DNA from: Nansenia antarctica | Taxonomy: Eukaryota > Chordata > Actinopteri > Argentiniformes > Microstomatidae | DNA: 64,000 nucleotides | Direction: 5' to 3' | Assembly (NCBI GenBank): GCA_963989245.1 | Contig: OZ022355.1 | Coordinates: 26,696,959 to 26,760,958, forward strand | In this document: piece by piece, positions 1 through 59,587 of the stretch | Layout: the number at the start of each line of letters is the position of its first letter | Position numbering within the stretch: the stretch's first letter is position 1 | Made by a program: the position numbers and the translations under genes | The notes under the pieces: generated by a model | Seen by the model: the letters and a program-made list of their open reading frames with translations, nothing else | The model's database searches: none | What the model was told of the DNA's origin: nothing

Positions 1-219
1 TGTATTTTATCTCCTATTTTCTTTCTCTTTTCTCTTTTTCAATCTTTCTTAGTTACCATCATTATTAATAATATTAATAACTCAAGAATTCAATGGGAAA
101 TTTGTCTGATTTTGTTTTGAGCATGGATCCCAAGTTAGGATTCCAAATGCATACAGATATGGCAAATGGACTATTTCAGACTACCCACACCAATGTCGAG
201 AGTAAACTACATTTTATAA

Positions 220-366
220 ACACTGCTATGTCTGTCTTTATTGTATGTATTAATGTATGTGACCTATGTGTGTTTTTAATGTGGAAATGTATTCTTGAGC
301 TGCACTTCTGCCTGTCGAAGGAGAATTTCACTGTGTGACAGACAATAAAGCTATCTTGAATCTTTA
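220..366 (+). mobile_element. 3' tail of a LINE (fish type)
   Basis: The stretch ends with a 'gagaatttcactgtgtgac' motif, an AATAAA signal at about 344 and a short repeat-like end. This resembles 3' ends of fish CR1/Rex-type LINEs. No reverse transcriptase reading frame remains upstream in the window, so it is only the tail, possibly continuing from before position 1. The family is uncertain. Confidence 0.35.
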
Positions 367-1040
367 ATCTCTGCAGAAAAACACCAACAAAAACAAATCT
401 ATGTTAAAATTCATAGATAGAAGCTGTAAAAAGGTTCATCTGTCTAGTCTTGGTGAGTAGGGTTATTGGCTCTACCCAAGCAAGCTCCTTGGTGATTCCT
501 AGGTTGGCTTCCAACTATGATGTCAGCTGAGGAGCACCGGTGGTGTGGTTGTCACTGTTCAGTAGTCAGCCTACAGAACAGGGTCTTTTCAGATCCTTCA
601 CACACCCCAAAAGTCACAAGCTTCTAAAGATTTAGAGGAGTGCTGCGTTTACAAAGGCAGGATCACACAGGTAGCTTGATTCCCAAAAGGAGATACAGTG
701 AGTGGTCACACCAGCTATCACATTACGTCCTCTTGGCTTTGCCTCAATGGATTCTGCACACGTGTCGTTTTGAACGTCCCCAAAGGGCAGCATTTCTGGT
801 TCTACTTGTCAAACTTCAACACAAACAACAACAACACGAGCACTAATCCTGCAGGTAGGAACGTGAGCACTGCGTGTGTGCCATTTGTTCAGCCTCAAGT
901 CGCTAGAACAGCTTTCCAGAAGCCTTGGCTGCCCAAACAGCCGACTCATCTAAGTCCAGTCGGCTACTTTATTATATTATTTTTTTAAAGTCCGCGTCAT
1001 TGTAGCCAACTCGTGGTAAAACCGGTGAACGTGTATTTCC
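367..1040. other. unassigned non-coding sequence
   Basis: No convincing reading frame, RNA gene or named repeat was recognised here. The two overlapping short open frames (640-988) have no domain and no codon pattern suggesting a gene. Confidence 0.5.
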
Positions 1041-1044
1041 TAGT

Positions 1045-1200
1045 CGGCTGAATGAATGAATGAATGACCTTTATTGACATGACATTTGTACATAAGCAGA
1101 GCATTCTCTAAAACGCATCGCAGGTGTCTGGCACCTAGGACGTGTGTATGGAACACCTGCTCGCTTGTTGTTCTGAAGGCCCAGAGTAAGAATTCGAATT
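1045..1200 (-). mobile_element. LINE 3' end, minus strand
   Basis: A short (TGAA)n run at 1051-1068 is followed by 'cctttattgacatgacatt', the reverse complement of a LINE 3' end with its simple-repeat tail. The arrangement matches the longer copy at 7478-8070. Only the tail is present. Confidence 0.35.
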
Positions 1201-1319
1201 AGTTAAAATAGGAGTCAGTTATATTTATTATTAGTGGTAGTTCACCCCACTCCCACCCCTTCAGGTTCCCAAGTTTGTTTATTTATTTATTTTTCTATTA
1301 ATGCCACTGTTGTGAGACG

Positions 1320-1498
1320 TTGCCGTTTTTGTGTTGCTGGATAATTGTGCGAGTTTTGGTGAACGCACCCTAGAATGTTCACGCGACGAAATGTTTGGTG
1401 CTCCTGACGGTGTGAGTCAGTTGGTGGTTTCGTAACGGAGAAGAGGGTTGCCTTTCGGGACTCGTGAGTGGGTAGGGGATAGAGACATGTATCACCTA

Positions 1499-1550
<52 letters not shown>

Positions 1551-2078
1551 AGCTAAATCATAAACCTCTAGTAAACCGAAGTTAAAGGTTGCTGTTGTGT
1601 GGATAGTTTTGAAGTGAACAACGAACTAGGACCGTGGGATGCAGCTAGCGAACGACGCTAACCATCTCCGCTCCAATTCATCGTGAGTCTGACGTGCCCG
1701 TCCAGTCCTGAGTCAGACGATCGGATCCATCTGTCTACTAGCTACCTCTACGAAGTTTCCACTGAACTTTCCACCTCTCCCTCCATCCATCACCATCACC
1801 ACACGTGCTACAACCTGGGCTACTGGTACCATTAGATAGGCTAGATATATTTCAATGTTAAATGTCAATCCTTTCAATGTTATATGTATGTGCATTTGTG
1901 TATGTTATCTGTATATATTAAATGTTGTAATTGTTCCATCTTTGATACCTGTCTCCCCCCCCTCAGTTATTTAGTCAGTGTCCACCATTTAAATCCAATT
2001 TAGTCTATATAGAGTGTTAGTGTTAAATTAGTGCCACTAAGGTTATAATAGTCCACGGGTGTGTATCCCCCCGATACA
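1320..2078 (+). mobile_element. candidate 5' LTR of the BEL/Pao element
   Basis: The sequence just before the gag region should hold the 5' LTR. The motif 'tggtccttcgagccgga' at about 2080 looks like the leader/primer-binding area I associate with fish BEL elements, which would put the LTR end near 2078. The left edge is a guess: the 3' half of the element is lost, so there is no second LTR to compare with. Confidence 0.3.
1501..1545. repeat. (TA)n microsatellite
   Basis: An uninterrupted run of about 22 TA units is seen directly. It lies upstream of the BEL/Pao element. Confidence 0.95.
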
Positions 2079-2112
2079 ATTGGTCCTTCGAGCCGGATGA
2101 ACTAGTGCCAAC

Positions 2113-3684
2113 ATGGCAAGCGGTGGACACTCGCCAGATAATTCCCCCCACCTACAGCGCCAACCCCCTTCCCATCTAGAAGACTACGTTCTAGATTTAC
2201 CTCCCAGCCTGAATATAGGGACTGATAGTCAAAGCCTACCCGACAATAATCAAGTGTTAGCCCTGCCCCCACCTATACAGGCAAAAAGGGATTTACCTGC
2301 AACTACAGGCGACAGAAACCAGCCTCAAAGAAGAGCCTCTCAACGTTGCAGAACGGCTGGCCGACCGACTGCAGGGACTGACTGTAGATGAGGGAAGTCA
2401 GGTGACCCCCCGGCACTATCACGTCCCCATCGAGACGACCAAAGACAATTTATATCCCACCTACGACGCGTTACACTGTGACCCCCCATCGTCACACAGC
2501 CGGGAGTTCAGGAGCGAGACGCCCCCTCCCCCGATGGTCAGTTGGCCTCCAGGCCTACCAGTTCAGGTCAGACACAAGACTACCTACCTGAACCCACCCC
2601 CCCCGGGAAGAAGTCAACCTTCGGTACCTCCCACCTATGCGCACAAATCACTGTCATACATAGGGCCCTACCTAGGCAAGCCATCGTTCCCGGACTTCAC
2701 GAGAGAAGACCGGGCCCAGTACACAGAGTTGCGCATGTGCTTTGAGACCCTGATGCTTGGAGTGAAGGATGAGAGGTACAAGTATGCCCTCCTCCTCAAA
2801 CACCTGAAGGTGGCCCGAGCACACTCCATCGCGCTAGCATATGCGCACTCTCCCACACCGTACTCTGATGCCCTTGCGGCTCTCGACCGCCGCTACGGCC
2901 GGACTTGGGATTACGTCATCCAGGAGATTCGAGAGATAGAACGCCTCCCCCCAGCCAGGGACGATCGGGCCCTAGACGACCTAGCAGTCAAGGTGCAATC
3001 CCTAGTTGGGATGCTCCAATCCCAGCAGGAGCAGGGGAGATACGAACTCTATGCAAACTCAAACGTGGAACGGATCCTGGATAAACTCCCCAAGTTCCGA
3101 CAAGAACGATTCCGGCGGCAGCGGAGTCACCATGATACGTCCGCGCCTGAACAGACTCTGCTAGACCTGTCCGACTTCCTAGCCAGAGAGGTCAGCAGCT
3201 TGAAGATCGACGCCCTCTCACGGGGCGGCCCGACCCCCAAGGACGGACTAAAGAATGCCAGAGGTCAAAGGCAGCCTATTACGGTGATGCACCAGACAGA
3301 GGGGACGGATCATGACAAGGGTCAGCCGGCCCCCAAGAAGAAGAGCTTCGACCAGACTAAGGGTAAGGTGAAGCCCTTCTGCCCCACTGTGACGGAGAAC
3401 ACTGGTTATCCCAGTGCGAGCCATTCAAGAAGCTGACCCCTATTGACCCAGAGGAGTGGATCAGAGCCAACCGCCGCTGCTTCCGGTGTGCACGCCGCCA
3501 TAAAGCAGCAGACTGCACTCTCAGGAAGAAGTGCCGTAAATGTGAAGGTCAGCATCTCGAGGTCCTCCACGACTACAACCGGAAGAACTCCACTCTGCGG
3601 ACCGAGTCAAAGGCAGACGTTCTTTACATCGATCCAGCTAAGAGCGAGAGTTCCAGAGTACTGCTGAAGGTCGTCCGGGTACTC
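2113..3684 (+). pseudogene. BEL/Pao gag-like region (frame-broken)
   Basis: The open frame 2402-3436 (344 codons) has a proline-rich N-terminal part, then a helical region (about residues 95-270) of the type found before the zinc knuckles in Pao gag proteins. A first Cys-X2-Cys-type knuckle begins near 3380 but the frame changes within it. A second cysteine cluster continues in the protease frame at about 3475-3550. The separate open frame 2113-2391 probably encodes the gag N-terminus, displaced by another indel. The protein would coat the element RNA in the cytoplasm. The indels make it a pseudogene here. Confidence 0.7.
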
Positions 3685-4434
3685 TTGCATTACAATGACC
3701 AAGTACTCGACACCCACGCAGTACTGGACGATGGATCAGAGAGGACGCTCCTACTCGCCTCAGCAGCGGCTCAGTTGAACCTGCGAGGACCTGAAGAGAA
3801 GATGACCCTCCGTACCATCCGTCGGGACCTGAAAACCATCACAGGAGAAAGAGTCTCATTCACGATTTCACCGGCTGACCGACCCGACCAGCGATACACT
3901 ATCAATAAAGCTTTCACCAGCCACAATATTGGCTTGTCCCGTTACGATTACCCCATCCAACAGTTGAGGAAAAAGTACGAACATCTGCACCATCTACCCA
4001 TACCGCCCATCAATGGAGTCACCCCGACCCTCATTGGATCCGACCACGCAGACCTCATAGTCCCTACACGTGCGGTCTACCTCGGACCCAGAGGATGCCC
4101 AGCTGCGATTAAGACCCGTCTGGGGTGGACCCTCCAGGTTCCCATCTCCGTGCCCCCTGGTCGATCTACATCAACCCGATGTATGTACACAAAGGTGGAC
4201 CACATAGACTCCACCCTCCTGCAGCACGTCGAACGGTTGTGGAAACTGGACGACCTCCCGTTTAAGAACGAGAGACAGATGGTCCGATCCAAGGAAGACA
4301 AGTTTGCAGTAGCCCTCCTCGAGCAGAAGACCACGAGGCTCGAGTTCAAAGGAGTGCTAAGATACGTGACCCCCCTCCTACGGCGAGAAAGCATGCCGAC
4401 TCTACGTGTGCCCAAGGAAATCACGGGTAACTAA
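3685..4434 (+). pseudogene. BEL/Pao aspartic protease region
   Basis: The 249-codon open frame contains 'AVLDDGSERTLL' at about residues 12-23, the D-D-G-S form of the retropepsin active site used by Pao elements. Next comes the linker region that precedes the polymerase. It ends at a TAA in the same frame as the polymerase that begins at 4498, so an intact element would have read through this point. The zinc-knuckle coding lies just upstream in the same frame. Confidence 0.75.
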
Positions 4435-4497
4435 CTGCGGAGCACAGAGCGGCGCCTAGCCAAGGATCCCAAACAAGCAGCAATCTACCGAGCTGAG

Positions 4498-6837
4498 ATG
4501 GAAAAACTGGTGGTGGCCGGTTACGTGAGGAAGATCGGTGACCAGGAAGCCGAACGGACCGAGGAGTCCTGGTACGTGCCGCACCACAAAGTTTCACACA
4601 ACGGAAAAGACCGCTTAGTCTTTAACTGCAGCTTTCAGGTAGGGCAGCAGAACCTGAACAGCTTACTCCTTCCTGGCCCCACACTTGGACCCTCCCTCCT
4701 TGGAGTCCTGATCCGCTTTCGGCAGGACAAGGTCGCCATCAGCGGAGACATAAAAGGGATGTTTCTACAAGTCCGGCTGATGGAGGAAGATAAACCCCTC
4801 TTGAGGTTTCTATGGAGAGAGAAACCCGACGACGAACATCCCTCCATCTACCAGTGGGAGGTACTTCCCTTCGGCACCACCTGTAGTCCGTGCTGCGCCA
4901 CATTCGCGCTCCAGAAGCATGTCCCCGAAGACCCCGACGCCGGAGAGGATGTCCGTCACAGTGTCGAGCGGTGTTTCTATGTGGACAACTGTCTACAGAG
5001 CGTCGCTACTCCTGAAGAAGCGGAGAGCATTCTAATGAAGCTGCGGACCTCGCTGGCAAAGGGCGGGTTCAACCTCCGACAGTGGGCCAGCAGTGACCCC
5101 CGAGTCCTCCGTCGCCTCCCCCCAGAGGCCAAAGCCGCGAGCAGTGAAACATGGATGGCGCAGACACCAGGCGAAGCTCAAGAGATGACCTTGGGTCTAG
5201 TCTGGCGCTTCAAGACCGACTCTCTGCATTACCGACACACACCACCAAAGGCGAGACTCACACAGCCGGGAACAAGACACATAACCCGGAGGAGTATCTA
5301 CAGTACCCTGGCCAGCCAGTACGATCCCCTAGGCTACATACTCCCATACACCACCCGGGCGAAAATGCTGGTGAGAGAGCTGTGGGCCAAAGAACAGGGC
5401 TGGGACGACCCCATCCCGGAGCATCTCGCTGACCAATGGAGAGAGTGGGAAGATGAACTCCCCCTGCTCTGCGAGATCGCCATCCCCCGGAGTTACTTCA
5501 CTTCGATGGTCGACCTGGAGACCAGTGAGATTGACCTGCACGTCTTCAGTGACGGTTCGGAGACCGCTTACGGGTCAGTGGCTTATCTTCGGGCTAAGGA
5601 CAAGGGAGGAGAGGTCCACGTCGCCTTCGTCCTAGCCCGATCCAGGGTAGCCCCACGAAAGCAGCAGTCGATCCCGCGCCTGGAGCTCTGCGCAGCTCTG
5701 GTTGGCGCACAGTTAGCTAAGTTGGTGAAGGAAGAACTCACCTTACCTGTGCGTGATACCGTCTTGTGGTCGGACTCTACGACCGTTATCACCTGGCTCC
5801 AGTCCCAATCCTGCCGGTACAAGGTGTTTGTAAGAGTCAGAGTATCGGAGATCCAGGAACTGGTAGGAGCGGAGTGCTGGAGGTACATAGACACCGGACA
5901 AAACCCTGCAGATGTTATCACTAGAGGGACGTCCCTTGCCAGTCTTGTCCTCCATAACTCTTACAACAACGGACCAGAGTTCCTCTGGCTACCAGAGAAG
6001 GAGTGGCCCACCCAACCATCCCTGATGAAGAGTCAGGATGAGTCGGAGATCAAGAAGTCCCTCTTCTGCGGACTGAGTCAAGATCAGGCCCCGGAGGGTC
6101 CCAACATGGATGACTGCCTGACATTGGTGAGCCTCCAGAAAAAAACGTTCCTCTGGCACCACCCGGAGTTCCCCACTACTACCGACCTCAGTGCAGCTGA
6201 CTACGAGGAAGCGGAGCTCCTGGTGTGGCAGAGAGCGCAGAGGGACTCCTTCCCAGAAGAAAGGGAGTGCCTGACACAAGGAAAGCCAGTCGCATCAGAC
6301 AGTCGACTCCTGACCCTAGCCCCAGAACTTGACGCCCAGGGGCTCATCAGAGTGGGTGGCAGGTTGAGAAGGGCCCCGAATCTATCAGAGGACACAAAAC
6401 ACCCTATCGTCCTGGGTACCCGTCACAGGGTGACAGAGTTAGTCATCCAGAAGTACGACCAGGCGGTGTGCCACGCTGGGGCCGAGCGAATATTCGCGGA
6501 GATCCGGCGACGCTTTTGGATCCCACAAGGGAGAGAAGCCGTACGCAGGTTCCAACGGAATTGTGCTGACTGCCGTAAGTGGAGGGCACAACCTGTAATA
6601 CCAAAGATGGCAGACCTGCCCCCCTGCCGCCTCAGGGTCGGAGAACGGGCCTTCCACTCCACCGGAGTGGACTGTTTTGGCCCCTTCAGTGTGAAGAGAG
6701 GAAGAGGAACAGAGAAGCAGTGGGGAATCGTTTACACTTGTGTTGTAGGCTACTCTAGAACAGATGTATTATTCTTTCAGCTTAGTGGCCTGTCAACATA
6801 CACCTCTACAGTTAGACTAGGCATATACCGTAGCTAA
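4498..6837 (+). pseudogene. BEL/Pao reverse transcriptase-RNase H-integrase, truncated
   Basis: The open frame has 779 codons. The reverse transcriptase runs about residues 20-250, with 'SGDIKGMFLQV' (first catalytic Asp) near residue 81 and 'CFYVDNCLQS' (the YVDN polymerase motif) near residue 158. RNase H follows at about 345-490 (catalytic 'FSDGSE', then 'WSDSTTVITWL' and the late 'NPADVITRG'). An H2C2 zinc-binding domain lies near 630-690. The integrase core starts ('STGVDCFGPF', first Asp) near residue 722 but similarity ends about 25 residues later, and the last residues are unrelated sequence. Without the rest of the integrase it could not integrate. Confidence 0.85.
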
Positions 6838-6839
6838 CC

Positions 6840-7476
6840 CTGATATGTAGATGATGTTAAATGTTATTTTTAAAAATGATTCATTGAGGTTGGCTTGTTA
6901 AGAGTTCGCCTGCTGTGCTAAGCTAGCTCGGCTAACCATTCGCATGCTAGCTAGCCAGTGGGAAAACCGAGTGGGTTTTATTATATGCCAATATGTTCAT
7001 GACATGTCACTTTTGAACAGGCATCAACGATACGGTGGACATCGTGTTTCGTTCATTCGTTTATTTTAGGCAGATCTTAAAAGACGTCTCGAAGAAGAAG
7101 AAAACATATTATTATTATTAATAATAATTATAATTTTTATATATATTTTTATAATATTAAAAATAATATTATTTATTATTATTATTATTATTAAAAAAGC
7201 GACGTTGTTGTTTGTTGCGATGGAGACGACCAGTCGAACCGGAATGTGATCTGCTGCTGCCTGGAGGGGAACCCGCTCGTTCACTACTACACTGCAGAGT
7301 CCTGACAGGTCCTCAGGGGCCAACGCACCCCGACCACACATGTGTTCTAGTCCCGGGTGGAGCAGAGCAGGGGTCCGACCCCGACCCTCCTCATCACGGA
7401 GGAACTGGAGGACAGAAGAGAAGAAGTCTTGATTTTGCCTCTTGCACACATCATCATGCGGTAGTCGTTTTGTTTT
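6840..7476. other. unassigned sequence with an AT-rich microsatellite
   Basis: An imperfect (ATT)n/(AAT)n tract occupies about 7105-7195. The remainder has no recognisable gene. A short open frame at 7212-7481 has no visible domain. Confidence 0.5.
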
Positions 7477-7477
7477 A

Positions 7478-8070
7478 TTGAATGAATGAATGAATGAATG
7501 AATGAATGAATGAATGAATGAATGAATGAATGAATGAATGAATGAATGAATGGTCTTTATTGTCATTGCTATAGTACAGGTACCAAACAACGACATTTGG
7601 GAGGGGTGGCTCCCCTGGTGCTAGGAAAGAAAGAAAAACTAAAAAAAACAAGAAGGGAAATGAGCTGGTTTACATAAATAAAGGCTATGTACACTATCCA
7701 CTATACTATACTGTACAGATAAGACGACTAGGGTTGTCATATTGCACATAGTGTTATTGCACATTAATTTAAAGTGTCGCAGTTTGCAGGCTTGAAATGT
7801 ACACATTTGTGCCTCAGCACTACACCTGATTTTTTCAATCCAGCAGCTGCCATCAATCCGTCCAGACTGTCCAGGGCCCAGAACCTCGGTCTTTGCTGTG
7901 TTCAGGGCCTGGATGGCCCTGGGGTAGAAGCTGTGCTTCAGTCTGTTTGTCCTTGCGGCCATGGTCCTGTACCGCCTTTTCGAGGGCAGCCGGGCAAAGT
8001 GTTCGTACCCAGGGTGGGTTGGGTCTCTGGAGATCTTGGAGGCCTTCCTGAGACAGCGTGTGTTGTACAG
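7478..8070 (-). mobile_element. 3' part of a LINE with (AATG)n tail, minus strand
   Basis: On the minus strand a C-terminal fragment reads 'RLKHSFYPRAIQALN' (about 7910-7960), a phrase typical of the end of fish CR1/Rex-type LINE polyproteins. It is followed by 3' UTR and then a perfect AATG tandem repeat (7478-7552) as the tail. The 5' part is missing, as expected for incomplete reverse transcription. I am fairly sure of LINE origin and unsure of the family. Confidence 0.55.
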
Positions 8071-8074
8071 CTCT

Positions 8075-8170
8075 TCTATTGTGTTGTATTTTATTTGTTT
8101 TGTTTCTTATGTCCAGCAATTGCATTCGATGTATGTATGACCTTTGCTATATAAATAAAGTTTGATTGAT
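8075..8170 (+). mobile_element. LINE/SINE 3' tail
   Basis: The stretch ends in 'gctatataaataaagtttga' followed by TTGA-type repeats, a common 3' end of fish L2-like LINEs and the SINEs that copy their tails. Nothing upstream in the insertion could be assigned. Confidence 0.4.
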
Positions 8171-8429
8171 GCATTATCCCTTTCTGTCTTTTTAATAATA
8201 AAAAAAATCTTTTACTTTGTTTTAGATAACCTGAGTGTAACCTTGTACGTGTATGCTTCGCTTAAACCTGAGTGAGACGGACGAGTTGAGATGAGAAGAA
8301 TAGTTTCACTGTGACCATCCGATTGTACAGGTGCATGGCTCAAGATCAATGTGAATGACTCAAAATCCGCGATAAATGTTGCTTTTGCCTCTTTCTCAAT
8401 GTGTGATTCATTCACACCTTACTAGCACG

Positions 8430-8690
8430 TTTTGATTGATTGATTGATTGAAAACTTTATTAGAAGATTTGCAGAAGTAGGTACATGAAAGTACATATTA
8501 CATACAAGGTCAACTAACAGGATAAAAACCCAAGAAAGCCACTGGCTTATTTCAATTGGGGTCCTTGATTCTCACGTACTTTGAGTCGGAAGAACATTGT
8601 GGCTTCTAATGTACTGGTTAATATGAAGCCACAAAGAAACATGACAAAATGTGCAGAAGTTCAGAAGTAAACATGTATGTCACATCGAGT
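8430..8690 (-). mobile_element. probable LINE 3' end, minus strand
   Basis: A (GATT)n run at about 8434-8452 precedes 'aaaactttattagaagattt', which reads on the minus strand as a 3' UTR with a polyadenylation-like signal and tandem tail. No coding remains. Confidence 0.3.
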
Positions 8691-8724
8691 CCTCGTCTGA
8701 AGGATAGTACAGTCTGCACTCTGC

Positions 8725-9021
8725 AGTTGAACTAAAGAGCTCAGATGGACAACTCCACTCCTTTCTTCCTGCATCCGCGCATGCGCATTCGACTCGTTCA
8801 GATGAAACTAAAGAGCTCAGATGGCCAACTCCACTCCTTTCCTTCCTGCATCTGCGCATGCGCATTCGACTCGTTCAGATGAAACTAAAGAGCTCAGATG
8901 GACAACTCCACTCCTTTCTTCCTGCATCTGCGCATGCGCAGTCGACTCGTTCAGATGGACAACTCCACTCCTTTCTTCCATGCATGCATCTGCGCATGCG
9001 CATTCTCCTGGTTCAGATGAA
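8725..9021. repeat. 76-bp minisatellite with NRF1-like palindromes
   Basis: About 3.8 tandem units share 'actaaagagctcagatgg', 'caactccactcctttc' and a CG-rich palindrome. TGCGCATGCGCA occurs exactly at 8853-8864, 8929-8940 and 8991-9002, and a one-base variant at 8776-8787. Spacing is 77, 76 and 62 bp. The palindrome equals the known consensus for the transcription factor NRF1. The array ends 417 bp upstream of the sin3b start codon. Confidence 0.9.
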
Positions 9022-9438
9022 ACCGAGGGGCTTCCGGTGTACGCCGAGACTGACTGCACACAGCTGCCGCCGAATTTAAAGAGACAGGCACATAGTTATT
9101 TAAAATAACAGGAATCAGCAACCATTGTCTGCAAGCTTGGTTTCCGATCCGAGGCTTCGCTCTGACATAGTCTAACATTGAGTCACTCGTAGTAGAATCG
9201 TAGGAGAATGGCGTTAGATCAGAGTCGCATCGGGTAGTAGTAAAGCTGCACACACACACTTGGCTGGATTCTCCCTTTTCCGCTCGCGCACTGTGGCTCT
9301 CTGCAGCTAGACTCACCGCTGCTACCTAGGCTGGCGATCCGTAAATGAGCACCATTTGTCGGCCAGCCCAGCAGCAGATACACCGATCGAGTCAAGTTGT
9401 TGGGTGGCTGTAAAGCCTCCGATCGCCGGGGGTGAATA
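9022..9438 (+). promoter_or_regulatory. candidate sin3b core promoter and 5' UTR
   Basis: This unique-looking, fairly CG-rich stretch lies between the minisatellite and the start codon. No TATA box is evident, which would fit a housekeeping co-repressor. An in-frame TGA at 9433-9435 lies one codon before the ATG and supports the chosen start. The transcription start cannot be located by eye. Confidence 0.5.
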
Positions 9439-57462
<48,024 letters not shown>

Positions 57463-57503
57463 GACCGGCAGGAGGGATGGAAATATGAATATACGTCGAT
57501 ATA

Positions 57504-57588
57504 TACAGTAGCCAGTCAGAAGGTTGGACACACTTTTTGAATGGGAATTGAATGGGGAAGTGTGTCCAAACTTTTGACTGGTACTGTA
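57504..57588. mobile_element. 85-bp hairpin MITE in the 3' UTR
   Basis: 'tacagtagccagtcagaagg' and 'ttttgactggtactgta' are imperfect inverted ends with TA at both borders, and most of the 85 bp can pair. Same family as 45850-45945. Confidence 0.88.
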
Positions 57589-57809
57589 TGTGTGTGTATA
57601 TATATATACGTATATATCTCTCTGTATATATATATATATATATACATACACACTAGCCCCTAACCCACAGGCGTTTGTGTAGATCTCAGAGGAGTGGATA
57701 GGTGTGGTGATATCAGAGAGCATGCTGGGAGCTAACAGCCCTGTTGCTCAGATACCAGATCCTTTTTCCGATCTACACAAGTGCCTGACGGTTGATTAGG
57801 GACTGAGAT

Positions 57810-57858
<49 letters not shown>

Positions 57859-57952
57859 CTCTCTCTCTCTCTCTCCCCCCCTCTCTCTCTCTCATAGAAA
57901 GACTGGGTGGGCTCAGATTGAGGCACCAGACATGACAACTACACACACACCT

Positions 57953-57990
<38 letters not shown>

Positions 57991-58804
57991 ACAAACACCT
58001 CCACACACTCGTATAGAGGCTGGGATGGACCGGGTCTACGGCAGCGGCGGACATGTTGAGGACTGACAGAAAGGCTCTTGAGGAGGGGGTCAGGGGTCAG
58101 GGGTCAGCCTCATACGCAGCAGTTGCAGTGATGCTAGTCTCCTCAGCCGCCACTGCTAGCCGCACCGTTACCTGAGATTCAAAATCGTTGACTTTGTTTC
58201 AGAAATGTGAATGTCTCTCTCTCTCTCTCTTTTTTTTTTCTTTTTTTTTTAAGGTCATTGTAGGTTATTAGCATCTGAAGCCAGAGCGCCTTCTTCTGTT
58301 TTTATTTGTTTGTGTGTGTGTTTATACTGGGAGAAATGTTAAACAAGTTTGTGTGCGTGTTCATAACTGGGAGAAATGTTAAACAAGTTTGTGTGCGTGC
58401 GTGTTCTGCCCCCCCCTCCCCTCCCCACTATGTCTTTTGTACAGTAAGCTCAACTCTAGTAATCACGTTTATTGTGTGTGCATATATACAACGGTATACG
58501 GCAATTTTATATATGCACCTACAAAGGTATGATGAATGATCGTTATGACTACATGGTCTCCTACAGGGATTGTTGGAGGCCGACTCTAGATGTTTTTTTT
58601 TCTTTTTGTCACGTGACTAAAAATCTAAACAACGCAGATCATGGCTGGTGTTGACGAGTCCTTTCAGTTGGTTGAAATTATGTTTAATTTTATGAAACGT
58701 CGGAATTATGTTTGACACTTTTTCTTTTATTTTTTTTGGGTTCTGCTAAATGTTTAAAATGTAAAATGTATAATGGTTGTCATTTTTGCATACAGAGAAT
58801 TGAA

Positions 58805-58876
58805 AATAAAACAAAATATCAGTGTTAAAAAAAAGAATGTATAACATTTATCCTGTATCAGTTATCTTGAAATAAA
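58805..58876 (+). terminator. polyadenylation signals of sin3b
   Basis: Two AATAAA hexamers (58805-58810 and 58871-58876) occur after the last exon in an A/T-rich context. Confidence 0.6.
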
Positions 58877-58938
58877 CAACCTAGTTGTGAAGTTCTTAAA
58901 CATTGTCTCCTTGTGCTCCTTTTATGTTGATCCATCAT

Positions 58939-58943
<5 letters not shown>

Positions 58944-59031
<88 letters not shown>
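58944..59031. repeat. (TG)n microsatellite
   Basis: An almost pure TG run lies just beyond the sin3b polyadenylation signals. Confidence 0.97.
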
Positions 59032-59033
<2 letters not shown>

Positions 59034-59159
59034 CATAAGTACCATAGCCAGACTGTAGACCTAGGGCAAAGGGGCCTAGTGGGTAGGGTTTAGAGGTTTG
59101 AGCAAGGAGTAGCCTAAAGGAAAAACTATTGGGACGCAACATATCTCTCTCCAGCCAGT

Positions 59160-59275
59160 CATTCTAGAGTGTAGCATTAGCCTGTTAGCACCAGGACGGT
59201 CCATTCTAGAGTGTAGCATTAGCCTGTTAGCATCAGGAGGACGGTCCATTCAGGACCATCTATTCTGTAGGACAG
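59160..59275. repeat. tandem duplication of about 58 bp
   Basis: 'cattctagagtgtagcatta' with 'gcctgttagca' and 'ggacggtccattc' occurs twice in a row with minor changes. Confidence 0.85.
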
Positions 59276-59587
59276 TAGGACCAAATAAAGAAGCAGGAGT
59301 CTGAGTGACAGTTTTAAAAATAAGCGTGGTTTATAAAACCCAGATATGACAGCATCACCAAAGTGTATACAGAAATACAAATGACCAATCAGAAAAAACC
59401 ATCATTGAACAGCGCTATTATTATTATTACACTCAACATATACAAACTACTGTGTAAAACGGATTTGTAAGACATGTCCTTCCTTATTAATGTCTCTTTA
59501 AAACACAGAACCACATATTTGATCTAATTTATATCTTTTTTTTTATCTTATCAAAGAACATCTAACAGGACTGACTTAAAACTACAG
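59276..59587. other. unassigned A/T-rich intergenic sequence
   Basis: No gene or repeat was recognised. It could be the 3' UTR of a converging neighbour, but nothing proves this. Confidence 0.4.

Larger units (their letters stand above)
2078..6760 (+). mobile_element. decayed BEL/Pao LTR retrotransposon
   Basis: In order, the element shows a gag-like region, CCHC zinc knuckles, an aspartic-protease region, a reverse transcriptase, RNase H, an integrase zinc-binding domain and the very start of the integrase core. This order and the YVDN form of the polymerase motif are typical of the Pao group. It is not functional as read: the frame shifts inside the first zinc knuckle (about 3390), a TAA stop lies between protease and polymerase (4432-4434), and similarity ends inside the integrase core, so its C-terminus and the 3' LTR are missing. 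Confidence 0.85.
57463..58890 (+). other. sin3b 3' UTR
   Basis: The sequence between the stop codon and polyadenylation signals AATAAA at 58805-58810 and 58871-58876 probably forms the 3' UTR. It contains a hairpin MITE (57504-57588), (TA)n near 57597-57650, and CA/CT repeats at 57815-57990. The exact cleavage site is not visible. Confidence 0.7.

Noticed and set aside
7212..7481. 89-codon open frame
   Set aside because: No recognisable domain, partly overlaps the LINE tail, and the amino-acid composition does not suggest a protein.
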